Of a stretch of 64,000 nt of DNA, positions 29,001 to 38,000 are shown piece after piece. Source of the DNA: Glandiceps talaboti (Eukaryota > Hemichordata > Enteropneusta > Spengelidae); assembly GCF_964340395.1 (NCBI RefSeq), contig NC_135570.1, forward strand, positions 17,199,322-17,263,321. Reading direction: 5' to 3'. Under the pieces are notes generated by a model. The model saw only the letters and a program-made list of their open reading frames with translations, was not told the DNA's origin and searched no databases. How positions within the stretch are numbered: the first letter of the stretch is position 1; every line of letters starts with the position of its first letter. A program made the position numbers and the translations under genes.

Positions 29001-32000
29001 TTATCTTTACGTGGAAATCTTTTTATCTGTATATCAATCTTTTTATCCTTATATGGAACTTGTATATAACTAGCAAAAGTCTCTGTAAATGAGCTGACAT
29101 AGAGTATTTCAATTTTATCTTACCTGACAAGAATAGTCTGTTATAAGTCCATCCCATAGACTCATAAACTGAGCTTTCATCATAGCTGTTGCTTCATGGT
29201 CGTAGGAAGCTCGAGATCTTAGAAAAGAATCTACCTCATCAATGAATATAATGGTTGGTTGAATCTTGATAGCCTAAATATGATAACAAACAGGAAAGGG
29301 TTTATTACACGGATTCATTATACACGACGTATTCCTAACTTAATCCTGAATAATTAATGACCAAGCTGAGAATCACTATCCTTCTCAATAAATACTGGTA
29401 AGACGGACAAAAGAAATAAAAGAAAGGGTTTTGAATTGGATTACCGAGAGTAACTGTAATGTTTACCATACCCAGTTGAAATATACTGAATGACTTGAAT
29501 ACAGATTTGTATACTGTGTGTTTATATAATTTATAAACTGTAAATGTTACTTGCATGGGACTTGAGTATTCACACAGCTGTGCTGTACTCAGCACTAACT
29601 GTTTGTTTCCACGATCAATAAATTACCGTTCAAAGTTTGACTAAAACTATTCAAAGACATTGTGTCATACATTTGTCAAAAGGCCAATTCCAATCAAATG
29701 ATTATATTGTAAACGCATGCTACTGAGCTACCGGTACGTGTTGAGAACTATTTACTGTGGCCGGTTCTAATCTAGTTCTTTGTCCTATGATATGCATTCC
29801 GATGATGTGTTGGAATATTGTGGTGCAAATATCTAGTGTTAGTTCTAATCATGATCATCACCAACATGCATGATTGTCAAAAAGTACATTTGACAATCGT
29901 GCCCTATTTTAAAGATTAATTTGACTTTTGATGAGTCTTTTTGATGTTTCTGAGCATAACACTATTACAAGAAACTGGGAGAATTTACATTGAACAGTTT
30001 GAATCAAGTGTATAGGGAACGTCAGTGTAACAATGCCAATGTGACTGCAAGTTCATGTGGCATGTGAAATCATGGTCTATTTTCTTTTGTCTGTAAAAGC
30101 ACAACAATTAAAGTGTGACATTCAGCCATTTGATTTGTTTCCTGTTCCTCGATTTCAGCTGTGGTGTAAATAGCCGGAATGATCTTTATTAATTCACAGG
30201 CACTGACAGACATATTTTTACACATATCTTGAGACCACTACACTAACCAAAAGTGACTTGATTGACACATATCACTCTGTCTAGATCACACATAGATGTA
30301 GATAGTATATGTGGGAGTAGTACAATGTTGTAAGTAGCTATGTAAACATGTGTGACAGCATACACAAACTACACATATTGTGACGAACTCGTGGAAAGTA
30401 CATGAGAAACTCTAAAACACTAGAATAGATTGCCTATGAAAGTTAATAAGTGGTAGCGTTAGCAAGCCTTTGATAAATGTGAAACACCTGCTGTCACACC
30501 AAGCTGTTTGATTGACCTTGTGTATGGCAGAACATACACTATAAAATTGAGTACAGACACATTTGCCAATGCCAGCGTCTCTAGACCACGGCACAGCCCA
30601 AGAAACCTGAAATATCATGATCAACTCAACCAACTATTTACTGTTCTCATTTGACAATTAGTACGACTCAAAGACTATCGTTGCACGTTTTGTCTGTGGG
30701 GCCTATCCGACAGAAAGTCTATTAGACCCACAAACATATTGAATTATCAATTTTCAGTGAACAGAGTTTGTCGTATAATCTCTGTGGAATTATCGTGTTA
30801 AAGGCCGAGTTGTAATCTACAAAAATGTAGATTGCATATGTGCATGGTGACTCTAGATGGTGACAGAAGTATATAAGTGAAGGGCTAATGCAACAGCATC
30901 ATCAACAGACTTATTTGCACGATATGCAAATTAAAATTGATCGAGTGATGAGTTAGTAACAGACTTAAGATATTTCAGAATTAACCTTTCAAAGAAAACT
31001 GGTGTAAACGCTACTGAAATCATTAAGACAAGAGATTTTACTTTTCTTTGTTTGGTACTGGTATAATTTTGGATGTTTTAAAACACACAGGTACTTTGCA
31101 TTGGCTAAGAGAGTCATTGAAAATATCGGTAAAAACTGGAGAGCTCGAGGGTGCATAGTGATTCATTATCTGGTCCGGGTGTTTTCTTGTTATTCTGTGC
31201 ACTAAATAATTGTTATGGTTAACATATGCACCAAATTATATTGAATTTGAAGTATGCGTTCCAATAGCCTAATAACTCAAAACCATTAATTATGCAAATA
31301 TTGAAATAACTAATTAATATTCATTGGATGTTTACCAAAATCTAATCAGGTCTTGCCATTAGCATATGGAAGCAAATTTCATTATAATTGAGCCAGCCAT
31401 TTTTAAGAAAATTATGACACAGACAGACAGACAGACAGACAGACACACAAACACATACACACACAGATGGATGGACGGACAGACAGACAGACAGACACAC
31501 AGACAGACATGCACACAGACAGACATCCTCCTTTTAATACCTCCCGTACCCTCATGGGAGGTACCGGGTAATGCTTTATACTGCCCTATAACCCCCTAGA
31601 GGGTGTGCTCTTTGCATCCCTGCAAATTAGTGGTTTGTATCTGGACTACTCATGCCCACTGGTACTTTACAAAATTCACACATTGCAGTAGTTGGCTATT
31701 TAAGCTGCCCAAATTTCTGATCCTAGTGTTCACCTGGTACATGTAGCGGTGTTTATTATTAAACTTTCCCTCCCTCTTTCCCTACTTTTTTCTCTACCAA
31801 TGTTTTTGTGAAGGTTGGTAAGTAGGTAAAATCTACCTAAGTTCCCCAGTTATTTTACCTATGTTCCCTACCAGTTGTCATTTTACCAGGGTTCTCTACC
31901 AGTGTGTTTGTTAAGGGGGTAAGTAGGTAAAATGAACCTGTGTTCCCCTGTCATTTTACCAGGGTTCTCTACAGTGTGTTTGTTAAGGGGGTAAGTAGGT

Positions 32001-35000
32001 AAAATAAAACGCACCTGTGTTCCCCTGTCATTTTACCAGGGTTCTCTACAGTATTTGTTAAGGGGGTAAGTAGATAAACTGAACCTGTGTTCCCCTGTCA
32101 TTTTACCAGGGTTCTCTACAGTGTGTTTGTTAAGGGGGTAAGTAGGTAAAATGCACCTGTGTTCCCCTGTCATTGTACTAGGGTTCTCTACCAGTGTTTT
32201 TGTTAAGGGGGTAAGTAGGTAAAATGCACCTGAACTGACGCACATGCAAACAAATTTCTGCTCAGTGAGACACACAGCCAATCAGGTTGCGTCTTAATTG
32301 TCATGGGCATACATGTACGCATTGAATAGTAGAGGAGGCGATCTGGCTAAAAAATATAAACATGTACCAAGAAGGTCAATTCTGGCAAAATAACGAAGGT
32401 AAAATAGCAATGAACGATTAGCCGACATCTACATCGGATTTTAATCAGATTGTCAAGAATGCATGTTTCAAATTCATTATAACTTGGTACATACATTTGT
32501 GATACCAAAGCGCATCTGTCCTGAAAATATTATCGATGTAGCTTTTAGTTTTAATAAGTTATTGGCATATTTTCGGTAATTAGACGCTATGGCCACACAA
32601 AAGAAAGTTGTTGTTTCTGGTCAAGAAATGTTTCCTAAAGTGGTGTGGCAATGCAAATGTTTTTGTTAATTGTTCATGATTAGTTGTGCAGTTGTCTTCC
32701 CTGAAGTAGCAATTAATGTAGGGAGAGTTATTTTTATGTTTTCCCTTGGATCTGCAGTCTGCATTGACTGGACAACACAAGAAAAAAGAAGATCGAGGCG
32801 GGGGTATTAAAGTGATGCAAACTGACCAGAAAACAATTCTTTTGTTTTCTTGGCCTTAAAAACGCCCACCGTGAGATTTATGCTACAACTTTCTATAAAA
32901 GGTTCCCATTATTACATGTGTGGTTGGCCGTAAGATCGCATCTGCCAGTGAAATCATAAATATCGGCATTCAGCAGTTGACATTCTAAATTTACTGGTAT
33001 ATAAACGGTGAAATTTCACATTTACCGGCACAGATCAGTTGTGCTAAAAAAACAGACATTGAGCTAAATTTCTTGCATAAATCATGGAATTGCAAGGCTA
33101 TACCCTTACGGAAGGCATTCAGTTTAAATCTGGCAATACCTGATATCCTCCTTTCTGTTACCATGGTTTCCTCACCTTACCCAAATAACTGGTCAACTAA
33201 TACTTTGTAAAGTCACTTTGTGGAGAAAAGTGACCAAAAGTATAAAATGGTACAGCTGCTGTTGGTGAAATTTGGTTTGTATGTCCCGAGGGTTATAAGC
33301 TATTACTGAGTACATGTAACTTTTAGACTGGTTAGTAATAGTCTGGATGCCAACGTGGTCTCTAACTAAAACCGTGACAATATCATATAGGAACTAGACT
33401 GATTAGTAATTACCATACCAATCAACTAATTATGATTAACTTACTAGTGAGAAGACTGCTGCAGCTAATTTCTGTGATTCCCCATACCATTTGTCTGTTA
33501 AAGTAGATGCCTGTAAGTTGATAAACCGGAAACCAGCTTCTTTAGCCATTGCCTTAGCAATCATCGTCTTGCCACACCCTGGTGGACCATGAAGAAGTAT
33601 ACCTATAATACATAAACAATATCGTATCATATTCAAGTCACATATTCTATATTTGGGCATACATGTACATGTAATGACATTTCATATTTGGGCATACACA
33701 TCGTGACATATTCTATATTTGGGACTACATGTAGTGACATATTCCATATTTGGGTATACATGTGATATATTCCATATTTGGGAATACATGTGATATATTC
33801 CATATTTGGGAATACATGTGATATATTCCATATTTGGCCAGACTGCTTAAGTCTCCTTTGACATGATATAGAAAATACAATCATTGCATTGCTACACAGC
33901 CATACTGTTCCATTCATAGTTTTAGTTTATATAATATAGTATATAGCAGTGGGTGCTTGATAAAATTAATAAAAACAAGTCATTGAGAATGACATAGGGT
34001 TTAAGGAACTGGGGAACATGCCTACTCATGTTGTGTCTCCTCGTTGGACATGGTACATGCCTACTCTTCAAGATGACATCATGGAATATAACCATTCAAC
34101 AATAAAGGATGGGTTGGGTACGGGGGGGGGGGGGGGGGGGGGACCTGTTCAAGCATGTCTGAGTTATGGCTTTGGACATGGAAGATTCACAAACAAAATG
34201 GCTGCCAGGCAGCCATATTGGATCATATCACAACAACAATGAATATGCACATGTATGTCATAGAACACTGTCCTAATACCGACTTTGAATGAGATCTGTT
34301 CAAGCATGTCTGAGTTATGGCTTTGGACAGGGAAAATTTGCAAACAAAATGGCTGCTAGGTGGCCATATTGGATCGTATCATGAAACAAATTGACGTGCA
34401 TATGTATGCCATAGTATGTTGCCCCTGTACCAAGGTTGAAAAAAAATTGGTCCAGACATCTCCAAGAAACGGCTCCAGATGGATGGAACCCAATCCATAA
34501 GTCCCCATCCCAGACTTTGTTCGATGGGGACTAATTAAAACACTAGAATTAAAAGGTTGCACATCTTTAAAATTACATGTATATCAAACTGGCTATATAT
34601 TGTTAGTAATATTTTCACAATTCATGTCACAGAATGGCTTGTACAATTCATGTCACAGAATGGCTTGTACAATTCATTTCACAGAATGGCTTGTACAATT
34701 CATTTCACAGAATGGCTTGTACAATTCATTTCATGGAATGGCTTGTACAATTCATGTCATAGAATGGCTATAGTACAATGTATAGCTACCATTCTACCAA
34801 ATACTACATAGTATCATATCCCATAGTACATTACATGTATAATAAGCCACAAATTTCATTTTGTCTCACCTTTTGGAGGCTGTAAAAGGCTGGAACCTCT
34901 AAACAAATGTCTCTTCTTCATGGGAAGTATCACTGTTTCTTGTATTTCTTCTATAACATCTTCCAAGCCACCAATATCTCTCCAAGTTACTTGGATACCT

Positions 35001-38000
35001 AATGGGTCGATTAGTAAGGCTGCTATAGACATTTCATACTCTGTCAATTTGACTCCTTTCACACCAATTTTACCCATTAGTCTTTCAGCCTGAAATAAAA
35101 AGATATGACAGTACAGGCTTTATACATGAATGTCTTACTGAGGGGGTGACCTCCTTTCTGAATCCCCCTGCCCTTGGACCATGCAAGTGGCAACATGCTT
35201 AAGTTCCTTTAAAGTGTATGTGCAAAGGTTGATAATTTTTTTCATTATTATGTTTATTTTGCCATAAAAATAAATGAAATTGCATTCATACCTCTAAATG
35301 TTACGCGCACTGGCAAGAAATGTCACAAAAATACTTGCCCCGTTAATCCCCTGTGCTTCGACTAACTTTGGCACCTCAGCCAGCTAACGAAAGATGTCGA
35401 GGTCCCACATATTACAAATGACTTCTAAGCCTTTGTGTTATGTTTACTTATGAATTACTAATTGCGTCACCATATAATAGTATTATCTGTAACTGTACAT
35501 ATTGTTGTGTACCAGATTAGTCTTCCAGCAACAATGGTTCCCTGGCATTTTGTCGGTGGGTGTAGCAGCACCTGCAGTGAAACAATCACCCTACACACAT
35601 TTCTGAAAGATAACTTTGTAGGTAATGGGTGAAGGCAGTTGTGTAAAAATTGTTCAGTGACACCATACAGTGAAAGCCGGTAAATGTTACTGGGGTTCTC
35701 CATGCCACAGGTGTAGCCATGATCAAAGCGAAAAAAAGGAAAACTTATAAAATAATTTGAAATGGTGTTTTTCGAAATTTAAAGAAAGCAAGTTAGCTTC
35801 ATAAAATATTTTCAGTACGATAGCAATTTTTTGGAAACCAATGGGTAGTCCGACTGTTTCGATTTCCATGGTGCTGAGAGTCGATTGTTTTCATTTTGAT
35901 GATAATTATAGATGGTTTATTAAAACAGTTTTGTGACCACATGCTAAAATGGTCAAATTATTTGAGTTTACATATCAGTTAAAATAAGAATAGAAAGAGA
36001 GCTTGCTCAAAAGAAAAAACACTGGTCAAAAAATTCAATTAAAATCATACTAATAAAAATCTGAACATGGAGAACAAGATAAAAGCTTTTTTACACACAC
36101 AAAAACCCTCAAAAATACACAAAGAACAAAAACAAAAACAAACAGGAAAAAAACCAAAACGTATACATTTGTACAATGAAAATCTACAAGCGAGACAGTT
36201 TATTTAGCCAACCTAACACTATAGACAACAGGACTGTTTTCTTTTCGTTTGGTCCTACATTTGAAAGTGACATTTCCATTATTACGTGTATGATACTTGT
36301 GTTGAACTGGGGGCAGCACCAGGTGATGGAGTCTGTGATCATCCTTAAGTATAGAGGATGCAAACGCTTTACAAATATGCTTACGTCTATTCTCAAGGGT
36401 TTTGATGTTAAGTAACTGTAGAGCCTGACTGTAGGATTGAAATGGGTATATTATACGGAGTGCCCTCTTTTGGACACTCTCCAATGCTGCTCTGAGTTTG
36501 TCTGATAGTCCTCCCTGCCATACAACACTGGAGTATTCTAGGCAGGAACGGACTAAAGAAATGCAAATAAGCTTTAGGTCCTCGTTGTTTGCACCATACC
36601 TATTCAGGACTCTCAAGGTGTGTAGACGTTTGGATGCTTTGCTTATGATTTCATTAATATGTACATCCCATTTCAAGTTGTAGGTGACATTTAATCCCAA
36701 ACATTTGTAAACATTAACAATTTCTAAGACATAACAAGAGGAGTGAGATCTACATCAGTCTTTGAAAAAGACAGTCTTATTTCTTTACATTTCTTTGGAT
36801 TTAAACTCATGTTGTTGTTGGAAGACCAGTCAAAAATTCTAGTTAGATCATCTTGTAAGTTAGATTTACTGGTATCATTGCAATGAAAATGTTCTGATAT
36901 TGTGGTATCATGCATGAAAACAAAGTGTGAGTTACAATAGGAACCTGGATATCATTAATCATCAAAAATAAATAAAATTGGACCGAGTTTTGTAAAAAGA
37001 CGCAACGCTATGTAAAATGTTGCTATTTTTGTTTCCATTGTTTTGTCTACCTGAAAAATTAGTGTATCATGCCAAACACATATCCATAGTGGATGGACAC
37101 AGCACAGTACAGTCAACACTTCATGATCTCAGGTCAAATAAATCCACAATGTATGTAAGACATGTCTATCCATCAAAAACTCAAACAAAACAAAAATACG
37201 CAATTACACCATGATACGGTCGGCTTCAGTGAGCACGGGCCGTGCTTTGAAAAATGATACCACTTCATGTCACTGTGTGGATGGTAATGAACTTAGTAAC
37301 CAGATTTAAACTGAATGCCTCCTGTAAGGGAATAACTAATTATGCAAATAGCTCATTAAACTAAAAAAATTATGGTAACAAGCTTTGTTTTTTGGACAAC
37401 ACTAATTACCAAAAATAATTAATTATGCAAATTATTCATTAACGCTGTAAGATACATCAACGAATTTTATAGGACAAATGTATGTTGTTATGTTTAATGA
37501 ATATACTAAATTATATTGAAATTGAAGTATGCAGTCTTAAGATATTGCGTAATTAGTTGATTTCATTAATATGCAAATTTCTCTAATTAAACATTAACAG
37601 ATCTGGCTCAAAACCTAATCAGGTCTAGCTATTACCCTAAAGATTATATATCCCAAATTTCATTACAATTGAGCCAGCCGATTTTTAGAAAATGATGACA
37701 CAGACAGACAGACAGACAGTCAGACAGACAGACAGGCATTCCCCTTTTAATACCTCCCGTACCCTTACGGGAGGTAAAAAAGTGAAATAAAGTGGGTACA
37801 TAGTTTTTCAAAAGGGATAGTTTTCCAACAAAAGTTTCTGCTGTGGTCAATTTAATCTGTGGTTGTACTTTCGCGAACATTTTGAATGGTCATAGAATGT
37901 ACTGTGACGACACATACTACAACAACTTGAGAGAATATTATTGGGAACTAATTGTGTTGTATTGTCTTCTCGTGACGCCATTCTCATCCGACCTCTGTAT

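Noticed and set aside
28679-29092. 137-codon plus-strand ORF
   Set aside because: Built from the 58-bp and 21-23-bp tandem repeats in ATAD1 intron 4.
36200-36700. 165-codon ORF as a host gene
   Set aside because: Sequence pattern is the C-terminal part of a LINE reverse transcriptase, with upstream frameshifts and a damaged active site.
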